This document shows, in pieces, positions 17,287 to 24,944 of a DNA stretch of 64,000 nucleotides; position 1 is the first letter of the stretch; every line of letters starts with the position of its first letter. The notes beneath the pieces are model-generated. The model was not told the origin of the DNA, did not search any database, and saw nothing but the letters and a program-made list of their open reading frames with translations. The DNA comes from CALBRZ01 sp964511065. GTDB taxonomy: Bacteria > Planctomycetota > Planctomycetia > Pirellulales > S012-138. A program made the translations under genes and the position numbers. The stretch is taken from assembly GCA_964511065.1 (NCBI GenBank), contig CAZEEG010000005.1, positions 1-64,000 on the forward strand, given 5' to 3'.

Positions 17287-17378
17287 TGACGCCCGCGCAG
17301 CGAATGTCTGTTTCATGTTCCTGCCGGTGCACCGAAACCGATCGTTCAACAACCGGACACTGGCGGCGCAACCATCAA
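17287..17378. repeat. Diverged repeat, copy 2
   Basis: Second, shorter copy of the element at 16702-16830, same orientation. Its terminal arms are degraded (GCGAATGTCTG and CGGACACTGGC), so the inverted repeat is no longer perfect. Confidence 0.5.
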
Positions 17379-17515
17379 TCGGGCGCGAGATGCCGATACC
17401 CGGCAGCTTGCGTCGGCACCCCCCGGCCCCTGATGCCGTTTGTTGACGGTGATTGTTCGGCTATAGGTTGCCCGCACGCTACAGAACCCACTCCCGCACT
17501 CCCCTTTGCCCCCCG

Positions 17516-18742
17516 ATGATCCTCTGGTTCTTTGAAGCCTATACGTCGGAACTTGGCAAGACGACGCTCAGAGCGGTGCTGGCCGCGCTGTGCAGTTTTG
17601 GACTGGCGCTGCTGCTAGGGCCGGCACTGATCCGCTGGCTCCAGCAGCGGTTTCGCGAGCCTATCCGTAGCGACTCGGCGCGGATTGAAGAACTCCATCA
17701 AAGCAAAGCCCGCACGCCCACCATGGGCGGACTGTTCATCGTGGCGGGATTGGTTGCCGGGGTGCTGGTGTTTGGCGACCTGGCTAATCCATACATGCTG
17801 GTGGCGCTGCTGGTCGCTTTGGGACTGGCTGCCCTGGGCGCCTGGGACGACCTCACCAAGCTGCGCGGGCAGCGCAACGGAATCTCTGTTCGGACCAAAC
17901 TCGCGGGGCAAGTAGCCGTCTGCCTGGCGGCGGCCCTGTTGCTGTACCCGTACCAGGCCCAGCAAGAAGCCGGCCTCCAACTGCAATTGCCGATCATCGG
18001 CGCAACGCTGGAATTGGGCTGGTGGTTTATCCCGCTGGCCGTGGTGGTGATGGTCGGCAGTTCCAACGCCGTGAACCTGACCGACGGCCTGGACGGCCTG
18101 GCGGGCGGGTGCCTGATGTGTTCCCTGGCGGCACTGGGCATCGTGGCCTATGGCTGCGGCCATGCCGAACTGGCCGCGTACCTCAACCTGCCGCGGCTGC
18201 CCGGCGCGCAAGAAGTACTGGTCCTGGTCGCCGCCATGCTCGGCGGCGTGCTGGGCTTCTTGTGGTTCAATTGCCACCCGGCGCAGGTGTTCATGGGCGA
18301 TACCGGTTCATTACCGCTAGGCGGCCTGCTGGGGTTGGTGGCCGTGGCCACCCGGCAAGAGTTGCTGTTGCTGGTCGTGGGCGCCGTGTTCGTGGCCGAG
18401 GCCCTCAGCGTGCTGCTGCAGGTGGGCAGTTACAAGCTCCGCCGCAAACGCATCCTGCTGTGCGCGCCGCTGCATCATCACTTTCAGTTTAAGGGCTGGC
18501 CGGAAACCAAGATCGTGGTGCGATTCTGGATCGCTTCCGCGCTGTGCGCGGCGCTGGGGCTAGGGCTCATCAAGTGGACCGCCGGCGACACCGCCTTTGC
18601 TGCCAATCGTGCCTGGGCCATTGATGAAACTTCGCCGCCAGCGATGCCGGCGGACGATACCCGCGGCGCGGCACTGGCCGGTTTGAAACCGACCGGCCCA
18701 CCGCACCGTGCTGATGGCCTGCCGCGGCGCGACATTCCCTAG
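17516..18742 (+). CDS. mraY: Phospho-N-acetylmuramoyl-pentapeptide transferase
   Basis: Polytopic inner-membrane enzyme that transfers phospho-MurNAc-pentapeptide to undecaprenyl phosphate, making lipid I. The start is ATG 17516 (MILWFFEAYTSELGKTT); the longer frame from 17453 adds residues unlike MraY. Conserved motifs include KARTPTMGGLFIV (about 62-74), WDDLTKLRGQRNGIS (Asp pair about 112-113), NAVNLTDGLDGLAGG (about 183-197), FMGDTGSLPLGGLLGL (about 260-275) and APLHHHFQFKGWPE (about 318-331). About ten membrane helices are visible. A C-terminal hydrophilic tail of some 45 residues after the last helix is longer than usual. It follows murF after a long spacer with a terminator. Confidence 0.94.
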   Translation: MILWFFEAYTSELGKTTLRAVLAALCSFGLALLLGPALIRWLQQRFREPIRSDSARIEELHQSKARTPTMGGLFIVAGLVAGVLVFGDLANPYMLVALLVALGLAALGAWDDLTKLRGQRNGISVRTKLAGQVAVCLAAALLLYPYQAQQEAGLQLQLPIIGATLELGWWFIPLAVVVMVGSSNAVNLTDGLDGLAGGCLMCSLAALGIVAYGCGHAELAAYLNLPRLPGAQEVLVLVAAMLGGVLGFLWFNCHPAQVFMGDTGSLPLGGLLGLVAVATRQELLLLVVGAVFVAEALSVLLQVGSYKLRRKRILLCAPLHHHFQFKGWPETKIVVRFWIASALCAALGLGLIKWTAGDTAFAANRAWAIDETSPPAMPADDTRGAALAGLKPTGPPHRADGLPRRDIP

Positions 18743-18794
18743 ATCGCGCCGGCACGCCCGCTGGCCCGCACGCACAACGCTGCGTGTCCAGCAT

Positions 18795-19697
18795 TCACTT
18801 CCAGTGGTAGCCCGTCTGCTTTCTGAATCCGGCCAGCCGAATGACCTGGTCGTCTAAGACATCCATGATCGCGTAGCCGTTGTTTTCGGCTCCCGTTCCT
18901 TCGACCATCGCCACCAGCGTGCAGTAGTGGATGCCGCCGATCTGGTGGTAATCGTTCTTGTGGCTATGGCCCTGGAACACGGCCAGCACGTTGCCGGCAT
19001 CTTCCAGCACCTTGCGCACCTGGGCGGCGTTCTTCACCCCGTAGTGAGTGCTCACGTCGAGCCTCTGGTGCGCAAACACCACCACCGGCTTGTCGTTGGC
19101 TTTCAGGTCGGCCTGGAGCCACTGGACCTCGGCGGCGGGGATGTTCGGGTCGGTCCACACGGAGTTCTTGCGGCCGTACGGTTGGCCATCGCTGCGGAAG
19201 CACGAATCCAGCACCACGAAGTGGATGCCGCCCCGGTCGAACGAGTAATACGATTTCTCCTGCCCCACGCCTTCCAGAAATTCTTCCTTGCGAAGGGTAT
19301 CCACGCAGTGATTGCCCAGTACGTAATGCTTCTGGCCGGGCAGAGCCGAGAAGTCCTTTTGAATACGCTTCAGGTACCCCAACTCCACGTCTACCGAATC
19401 GGCCGCATCGATGAAATCGCCCAACTCGACCACCACCTCGGGCTGGTCTTTCTCGAACTGCCGGGCGACTTCCTCCAGCTTGACGAGCGTTTCGCGGTAG
19501 TGGCGGCTTCCCCGGGCCGGCTTATCGGCATAATGCAGGTCGGTGACCATGCCAACACGAACTTGCGGTTTCGCACCGCGGTCAGCGGCCAGCAGGCTGG
19601 CGGCGCGGCTGAAATCTACGGTTGCTCCCAGCAGGATCAGCGAACTGCCTTGGAGGAAGGCGCGGCGGGTTGAAACGGGGGGTGTGTTGTCAGGCAT
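18795..19697 (-). CDS. Tat-exported calcineurin-like metallophosphoesterase
   Basis: Binuclear metal phosphoesterase predicted to be exported through the Tat pathway. The start is one of two adjacent ATG codons (19700 or 19697). The leader has TRRAFLQGSSLILLGATV, a twin-arginine motif followed by a hydrophobic stretch. Metal-site motifs in order are VGMVTDLHYAD (DxH), VVELGDFIDA (GDxxD), YVLGNHCVD (GNH, with Cys where Asp or Glu is usual), VFAHQRLD and FQGHSHKNDY (GHxH). About 300 residues. It is convergent with mraY. Substrate is unknown; similar planctomycete proteins are annotated only as phosphatases. Confidence 0.82.
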   Translation of the reverse strand: MPDNTPPVSTRRAFLQGSSLILLGATVDFSRAASLLAADRGAKPQVRVGMVTDLHYADKPARGSRHYRETLVKLEEVARQFEKDQPEVVVELGDFIDAADSVDVELGYLKRIQKDFSALPGQKHYVLGNHCVDTLRKEEFLEGVGQEKSYYSFDRGGIHFVVLDSCFRSDGQPYGRKNSVWTDPNIPAAEVQWLQADLKANDKPVVVFAHQRLDVSTHYGVKNAAQVRKVLEDAGNVLAVFQGHSHKNDYHQIGGIHYCTLVAMVEGTGAENNGYAIMDVLDDQVIRLAGFRKQTGYHWK

Positions 19698-20020
19698 CAT
19701 CTTTTTTTTCAAGTCGGCCAGAATATGCGGAATGACCCTCGCTGCGCGAAAGCAGTTCCTTGAATTTGACCTGAGCACCGGCCGATGTCCACCACGAATC
19801 GGTCAGCCTGGCCGGTCGGCCGCGGTCCGCCGGGAGCGGTGTTTTGACACCAGCGTGCCGTGGTTCTCGGGCGGTCTGGCGTTCGGCCCTGCCTCAAGGG
19901 GCCGCCGGCGACTAGACTAACGCATTATGGTTGATGGCCGCGGCCGCCTTGCGGTGCGGCGCTTGGATAGCACCCCGCGGTGGAAGAACACTCCCTCGAT
20001 CTGGCTGGAAACGCTGAACG
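19698..20020. other. Divergent intergenic region
   Basis: About 320 bases between the divergent metallophosphoesterase and prepilin-peptidase-like genes. A poly-A run (19706-19713 region, read on the minus strand) precedes the phosphoesterase start. No promoter or RNA was recognised. Confidence 0.35.
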
Positions 20021-21520
20021 ATGAATGGGTCGTCGCGACGGGTCCGCACCGTCCTCGTGCTGGTGGTGCTTACGGTGCTGATCGCCGCCGTGCTGCCTGC
20101 CCTGCGGCCGCTGCTGACCTCCCCCCGCCGGGCGACCGATATCCCGCTTGCCGGGGCCGACCTGGTCCGCATGATGGCCGTGGAGGCTCTGACCGGTTTA
20201 TGGTTTCTGGCGGTGGGGGCGTCGCTGGGCAGTTTTCTGAACGTGGTGGTGTACCGCGTGCCGCGGCGCGAGTCGATCATCTGGCGGCCATCATATTGCC
20301 CTCGCTGCCACAGCCCGATCCGCCTTACGGATAACATTCCGCTGTTTGGTTGGGTGCTGTTGCGGGGCCGCTGCCGCGATTGCTGGCTGCCGATCTCCGT
20401 TCGTTATCCGCTGGTGGAACTGGCATTCGGCTGGATCGTGTGGGGGTTGTCCCAATGGGAACTGATCTCCGGCGGGGCCAATCTGCCGCTGCGACCGCTC
20501 AATCGCCTGGCGGGGGCCACCTGGGTGGTGTGGACGCCCGATTGGGAACTGCTGGCGATCTTTGGCTATCACGTGCTGCTGATGTTTCTGCTGGCCGCGT
20601 GGTCGCTCATGGCGTGGGACGGCCAACAGCCGACGCGCCGGTTTGCATCCTTTGCACTCGCAACCGGCGCCGGCCTGGCGGTGCTGATGCCGTCGCTGCA
20701 TCCGCTGCCCCCCTTGGACCCGCAGGTTTGGCAGGTTCTAGTCGCGCCGGCCACGGCCGATCGCACTTTGGCGGGCCTGGGGGTGCTGGCCGGCATGGGA
20801 TTGGGCGGAACGCTCGGAGCCTTGGCGGTTGGGCTGTCGCGAACGCGCAGTCAGCACCGCTTGAACGACGAAGTCTCAACATTGGGCGGTGACTCCACCG
20901 CTTCGCACGAAGATACCTCAACCGCGCACGATCGGTCTTCGGCCCCACAGAGTGAGAACCGGCCGCCAGGCGAAGCTGAATCGCAACTTGCGGACGAAGA
21001 CGCACCCTCCATGACTGCAGCACCCATTGCGGCAGCGTCCGCGCGCACTGCCATTCCAGGGCCGCCCGAGGAGGAACACCAGGCGGGCATGCCGGGCGAA
21101 CCAACCGAACAGGTTGCTGAAGCAATGACCGGCGACCAGGAGCCAACGAGCGAGACTGCCGTTTCGCCTCTGCCACAACGCCGGTTGGAAGTCCGCCGCT
21201 TGAACGCCATGCTCTCGGGGGCGACAGCGGGGGCCTTCTTGGGCTGGCAGGGGGTGCTGACTGCGTCCCTGCTCACCGCGATCTTGAGGGCTGCCGCCCG
21301 GCTCCCTTGGACCACGGCCCTATGGCCGGGCACGTTATTACTGGTTCTCTTGTGGCGGCCGCTGTGGCGTTGGGGATGGTCGCCTGGGGCCACGCTCAGT
21401 GCGGCCAATGCCGCGACGGCCTGGGGCACGCTGGCCCTGATGGTCGCCGTGGCCGCTGGCGGCGTGGTCGTTCACAAGTTTCGCCGCGCGCGGAGCCCAG
21501 CCCAGGGCACCTCGGGCTAA
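20021..21520 (+). CDS. Prepilin-peptidase-like membrane protein lacking the GxGD aspartate
   Basis: Resembles type IV prepilin peptidase/N-methyltransferase (PilD, family A24). The N-terminal domain is convincing: LAVGASLGSFLNVVVYRVP (about 62-80), then two CxxC pairs at Cys93/Cys96 and Cys118/Cys121 within a typical SPIRLTDNIPLFGWVLLRGR block. The first peptidase Asp may be Asp200 in LMAWDGQQPTRR. The second, normally in a GxGD motif some ten residues before GAFLGWQ, aligns with Ala396 in LNAMLSGATAGAFLGWQ, so peptidase activity is doubtful. A hydrophilic, acidic, low-complexity insert of about 115 residues (about 280-395) separates the two halves, and the total of 499 residues is about twice the usual length. 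No pilin gene is nearby. It may be methyltransferase-only or a scaffold. Confidence 0.7.
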   Translation: MNGSSRRVRTVLVLVVLTVLIAAVLPALRPLLTSPRRATDIPLAGADLVRMMAVEALTGLWFLAVGASLGSFLNVVVYRVPRRESIIWRPSYCPRCHSPIRLTDNIPLFGWVLLRGRCRDCWLPISVRYPLVELAFGWIVWGLSQWELISGGANLPLRPLNRLAGATWVVWTPDWELLAIFGYHVLLMFLLAAWSLMAWDGQQPTRRFASFALATGAGLAVLMPSLHPLPPLDPQVWQVLVAPATADRTLAGLGVLAGMGLGGTLGALAVGLSRTRSQHRLNDEVSTLGGDSTASHEDTSTAHDRSSAPQSENRPPGEAESQLADEDAPSMTAAPIAAASARTAIPGPPEEEHQAGMPGEPTEQVAEAMTGDQEPTSETAVSPLPQRRLEVRRLNAMLSGATAGAFLGWQGVLTASLLTAILRAAARLPWTTALWPGTLLLVLLWRPLWRWGWSPGATLSAANAATAWGTLALMVAVAAGGVVVHKFRRARSPAQGTSG

Positions 21521-21579
21521 TGCGGAATCGGCCCCCAACCCCGCGCTGGCTGAAACGTACCGCGCTGCGCAAGCAATTG

Positions 21580-23202
21580 CTATTTCTGTTCAAAGCACAG
21601 CAGTTGCGTGCGGGTGCGGAAATAGATGCGGCCGCCTGCAATGGCGGGCGTGGCCAGGCACGACTCGCCGAGGTCGTTCACCGAGAGGATTTCCAGCGAG
21701 GGCGAATCTTTCAGCACGACCACATAGCCGTTCTCGCCGACGACGTAAATCTTGCCGTCGCCGTAAATCGGCGAGGCGAAGTATTCGCCCGTGTTATCGA
21801 TCCGCTTTTGCGACCACAGCGGTTGGCCGTCTTCGGTGCGGAAGCAGCTAGAGATGCCACCGCCTTTGACCACGAACATGCGGCCATTGACGACCAGCGG
21901 CGAGACAATGTGATCGGGGGCCCGGTTGCGGTGCTTCCACAGCAGGTGGCTTTCGGTGACATCGCCGCGCCCTCCGGCTTTCACCGCCAGGATATACTGG
22001 TCGGACGGATTGGCAGCGTTCCAGCGCGCCCCGCCAAAATTGTTTTCAGAGAGAAACGCCTGGTCGATTTCCGGACCTTCCAGCACGCCGTCGCCGTTGG
22101 TGTCGCCGCGGTCAAACTTCTTGAAGAACGCCTCGGGCACTTTGCGCTCGCCGACAAAGGCCTGGATTTCATCCTTGGTGAGCTTGCCGTCGTTGTTGCC
22201 GGTTTCTGCCCGATCGACTGAAGCCAACCACTGATTGGCAATTCCGCCGCTTTGCAGCGAGATGTAGATCACGCCATCGGCCACGGCGGGGGTGGTCTTG
22301 ATGTTGCGCAGCAGCACGCGAGCGAACCATCGCTCCTGGCCCGTGTCTGGATCGTAGGCAATCAACTTGCCGGTGCCTGCGACAATCAGTTCCAGGCCGT
22401 TTTCCGTTTCGCAAACCACGGGATGCGAATAGTTCACGGCCATGTCGTCGCGGGCCACTTGCCACAGGATACGGCCATCGGCCTTATCCAGGGCATAGAT
22501 AGCGGGATTCAGATCGTCGTCCTGGCAGAAGATCACCTTGTCTTCCAGCAGGATGGGCGACATGCCCGGCCCCCATTTGAACACAAAATACGGTTCGGGC
22601 AGTTTGCGCTGCCAAAGCTGCTCGCCGGTGGCGGCATCGCAAGCGATCAGGCCCAAGGTGCTGAAATAGAAGTACACCCGCGAAGCATCGGCGGCGCAGG
22701 TGGTGGCCGCATGGCTATTGGTCTTATGGATATCGGGCAGCAGGCCGGTATCGAACGCGCGGCGCCATAGCTCCTTGCCAGAGGCCGCATCGAAGCATAC
22801 CAGCGATACTTCCTGCTCGCCGCTCATCTCCGAGATGAACAGCCGGCCGTCGGCCACGACCGGGGAACCGATGCCGTCGCCCAACTTGGCCGACCAGGCC
22901 AGGTTCTGGCTTGGGTCGAATTGGGCGGGCAGCGGTGCAGAATCGCTCGCGATGCCGGCACAATTGACGCCGCGGAATTGCGGCCAATCGTCGGCCAACA
23001 GCCCAGGCGGTTGGAACATGAGCGCCCCGGCAACCAGCGCCAGGCCGATCACGGTCAGCGGCCTGGACCGGCGGCCCGGTAAACGCAGCGACAGAAAGCC
23101 CTCGTGCAGAAAGCCGTTCGACAGAAAACGCTGGGTTGGAACGGCCTGGCAGGCAGGCGGCGAGTGGTACCGCTGGCAACGGACAGGTCGATGCTCGCTC
23201 AT
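21580..23202 (-). CDS. PQQ-type beta-propeller protein with EF-hand insert
   Basis: Outer-membrane-assembly-BamB-like or PQQ-dehydrogenase-like beta-propeller, of a type common in Planctomycetes and probably periplasmic. A signal anchor is visible at about residues 49-71, after an unusually long basic N-terminus. The mature part begins DDWPQFRGVNCAGIA, the usual opening of this family. Repeats such as CFDAASGKELWRRAF and ACDAATGEQLWQRKLPEP form the propeller blades. Between blades, two calcium-binding EF-hand-like loops occur: RAETGNNDGKLTKDEIQAF and DRGDTNGDGVLEGPEID (about 328-380). There is no sign of quinoprotein catalytic residues, so a binding or structural role is more likely. The gene is convergent with the prepilin-peptidase-like gene. 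Confidence 0.8.
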   Translation of the reverse strand: MSEHRPVRCQRYHSPPACQAVPTQRFLSNGFLHEGFLSLRLPGRRSRPLTVIGLALVAGALMFQPPGLLADDWPQFRGVNCAGIASDSAPLPAQFDPSQNLAWSAKLGDGIGSPVVADGRLFISEMSGEQEVSLVCFDAASGKELWRRAFDTGLLPDIHKTNSHAATTCAADASRVYFYFSTLGLIACDAATGEQLWQRKLPEPYFVFKWGPGMSPILLEDKVIFCQDDDLNPAIYALDKADGRILWQVARDDMAVNYSHPVVCETENGLELIVAGTGKLIAYDPDTGQERWFARVLLRNIKTTPAVADGVIYISLQSGGIANQWLASVDRAETGNNDGKLTKDEIQAFVGERKVPEAFFKKFDRGDTNGDGVLEGPEIDQAFLSENNFGGARWNAANPSDQYILAVKAGGRGDVTESHLLWKHRNRAPDHIVSPLVVNGRMFVVKGGGISSCFRTEDGQPLWSQKRIDNTGEYFASPIYGDGKIYVVGENGYVVVLKDSPSLEILSVNDLGESCLATPAIAGGRIYFRTRTQLLCFEQK

Positions 23203-23459
23203 CCTTCCTCCTCATGCTCAATAGATACGGAGGCAACCGTCGGCCATGCCGATCACGCAAGTCACGTCGATTCTAAGTGGCTGTAGCTGCAATTACCAAT
23301 AAAGAGTGGGTGGCTCGCAGCGGAGCTGCCGCGGCGTTCCCAGTCCGGCAAGGCAGGGCGAACCAGCCAGCAAGCGGCAGCCATTTGCCTTCAGCCATAA
23401 AGGGGGGGGCAGCGGTTGGCCGTGGCAATGCGCCGTGCCCCAGACGCCGCGGACAGGCT

Positions 23460-23488
23460 TTGACAAACCGACAGCGAACGAATAGATT
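23460..23488 (+). promoter_or_regulatory. Sigma-70-type promoter of tRNA-Ala
   Basis: A perfect -35 box TTGACA (23460-23465) is separated by exactly 17 bases from TAGATT (23483-23488, four of six matches to TATAAT). The expected transcript start lies about 45 bases before the tRNA. Confidence 0.65.
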
Positions 23489-23539
23489 TTGGAAGAGGGA
23501 AGCGCCGGCCCTATCTCGGCGCTTTTCCTTGCAATCCAC

Positions 23540-23612
23540 GGGGGCGTAGCTCAGTTGGGAGAGCGCAGCGTTCGCAATGCTGAGGTCGAGGGTTCGACTC
23601 CCTTCGCCTCCA
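23540..23612 (+). tRNA. tRNA-Ala (anticodon CGC)
   Basis: Complete cloverleaf: acceptor GGGGGCG/CGCCTCC with one G-U pair, D stem GCTC/GAGC, anticodon stem CAGCG/TGCTG with loop TTCGCAA, five-base variable loop, T stem GAGGG/CCCTT with loop TTCGACT, and discriminator A at 23612. Anticodon CGC reads GCG alanine codons, frequent in this high-GC genome. The CCA end is not encoded. It has its own promoter and terminator, so it is a single-gene transcription unit. Confidence 0.95.
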
Positions 23613-23626
23613 CTGCCGTGGTCAAA

Positions 23627-23655
23627 GGCCACCTGCCAAAGCGGGTGGCCTTTTT
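23627..23655 (+). terminator. Intrinsic terminator of tRNA-Ala
   Basis: GGCCACCTGC (23627-23636) pairs with GCGGGTGGCC (23641-23650) over 10 positions including one U-G pair, with loop CAAA, followed by TTTTT (23651-23655). It begins 15 bases after the tRNA. Confidence 0.85.
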
Positions 23656-23819
23656 GCATTCCGGTTGAGGATTTTGCCATCGCCTGGTGATTTAACCACA
23701 CACCGGCCGTGCAGCCACTTGCACGACGACTCCCCCGGGGAAAAGGATTCGTTGGCACGCAATCTGCTGAGACGAATAGCCAAGGATAGTCTGCGCGCGT
23801 TTCAAACAGGACTTTGAGG

Positions 23820-24851
23820 ATGAACGAGACTTTCAAGCGTCTGCTGGTGCTGGGCGGGGCCGGCACGGTTGCGGCGCTGGCGGTCCGATCGTTGGTCCGC
23901 CGCTCGCGCTGGTTCGATTTCCGCGGCCGTAGCGTGTTGATCACCGGAGGTTCGCGCGGCCTGGGATTGGTGCTGGCCCGGCAACTGGTCGATGCCGGGG
24001 CCCGGCTCACCATTTGCGCCCGAACGGCCGGTGACCTGGCCGAGGCGGAAGCGGAGCTGCGTGACCGTGGCGGCGATGTGCTGGCGGTGCCGTGCGATGT
24101 CCGCAACCGCGAGGAAGTCGACGAATTGGTGCAACAAGCGGCCGACCGCTTCGGCCCGGTGGAAGTACTGTTCAACGTGGCCGGCATCATCCAGGTTGGC
24201 CCGCTGGATGCCATGACGCGGGAAGATTTTGAAGAAGCGATGGCCATCAATTGTTGGGGGCCGCTCAACACCACGCTGGCCGTGTTACCCGCGATGCGGA
24301 TTCGCCGCTGGGGCCGGATCGTCAACGTGGCTTCCATCGGCGGCAAGCAGGCAGTCCCTCACATGCTGCCCTACACGGCCAGCAAGTTTGCCTTGGTCGG
24401 GCTTTCCAATGGGCTGCGAACCGAGTTGTTGCGCGACGGTATCCTGGTCACCACCGTGTGCCCCAGCTTGATGCGCACTGGCAGTCCTCCCCGGGCGATC
24501 TTCAAAGGCCAGCACCGCAAGGAGTACGCCTGGTTCAGCATTGGCGGTTCGCTGCCGGGCATCACCAGCAGTGCCGAAGCGGCTGCTCGGCAGATCATCA
24601 CCGCCTGCCAGAACGGCGACCGCGAAGTGATCGTTGGCAATCCGCTGTATAAGCTGACGGCAGTGGCACCCGGCCTGGTTCACCAGTTCATGCAGATCGT
24701 GGGACGACTGCTGCCGGAAATGGGCGGCATCGGCCAACATGCGGCGCGGGGGTACGAAAGCTTCTCGCGCCTCTCGCCATCAATCCTGACGAGCCTGGGC
24801 GACGCCGCGGCCCTGGCCAACAACGAAGGCGACTTTCGCCGCCCACGCTAA
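23820..24851 (+). CDS. Short-chain dehydrogenase/reductase
   Basis: NAD(P)-dependent classical SDR. The cofactor motif is VLITGGSRGLGLVLARQLV (about residues 40-58). NVAGI (about 120-124) and the catalytic YTASKFALVG (Tyr about 184, Lys about 188) follow, preceded by VNVASIGGKQAVPHMLP with the catalytic Ser. An N-terminal segment of about 20 hydrophobic residues (RLLVLGGAGTVAALAVRSLV) suggests membrane attachment. The ATG at 23820 is used; a TTG at 23814 in the same frame is an alternative because AGGA lies upstream of it. Length is 343 residues, long for an SDR owing to a C-terminal extension. Substrate unknown. Confidence 0.88.
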   Translation: MNETFKRLLVLGGAGTVAALAVRSLVRRSRWFDFRGRSVLITGGSRGLGLVLARQLVDAGARLTICARTAGDLAEAEAELRDRGGDVLAVPCDVRNREEVDELVQQAADRFGPVEVLFNVAGIIQVGPLDAMTREDFEEAMAINCWGPLNTTLAVLPAMRIRRWGRIVNVASIGGKQAVPHMLPYTASKFALVGLSNGLRTELLRDGILVTTVCPSLMRTGSPPRAIFKGQHRKEYAWFSIGGSLPGITSSAEAAARQIITACQNGDREVIVGNPLYKLTAVAPGLVHQFMQIVGRLLPEMGGIGQHAARGYESFSRLSPSILTSLGDAAALANNEGDFRRPR

Positions 24852-24944
24852 GGCCCGCCTCGGCTGCGGCGAAGGTGAGCCGAGCAGCCCGAGATGCCCC
24901 CCAAGCAACCATCGCCACCTTTCAGGCAGCCGCGGTCAGCGCCG

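Larger units (their letters stand above)
16643..17515. other. Long non-coding spacer between murF and mraY
   Basis: 870 bases without a credible gene inside what is normally a tightly packed cell wall cluster. It holds a diverged repeat pair (16702-16830 and 17287-17378), a perfect 11-base inverted repeat in the first copy (16715-16725 with 16806-16816), a strong hairpin (17170-17202), a terminator-like hairpin with five T (17214-17247), and a 17-base tandem duplication (17250-17282). Open frames here have no family resemblance. Transfer of small elements or a small RNA are possible explanations. Confidence 0.55.
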
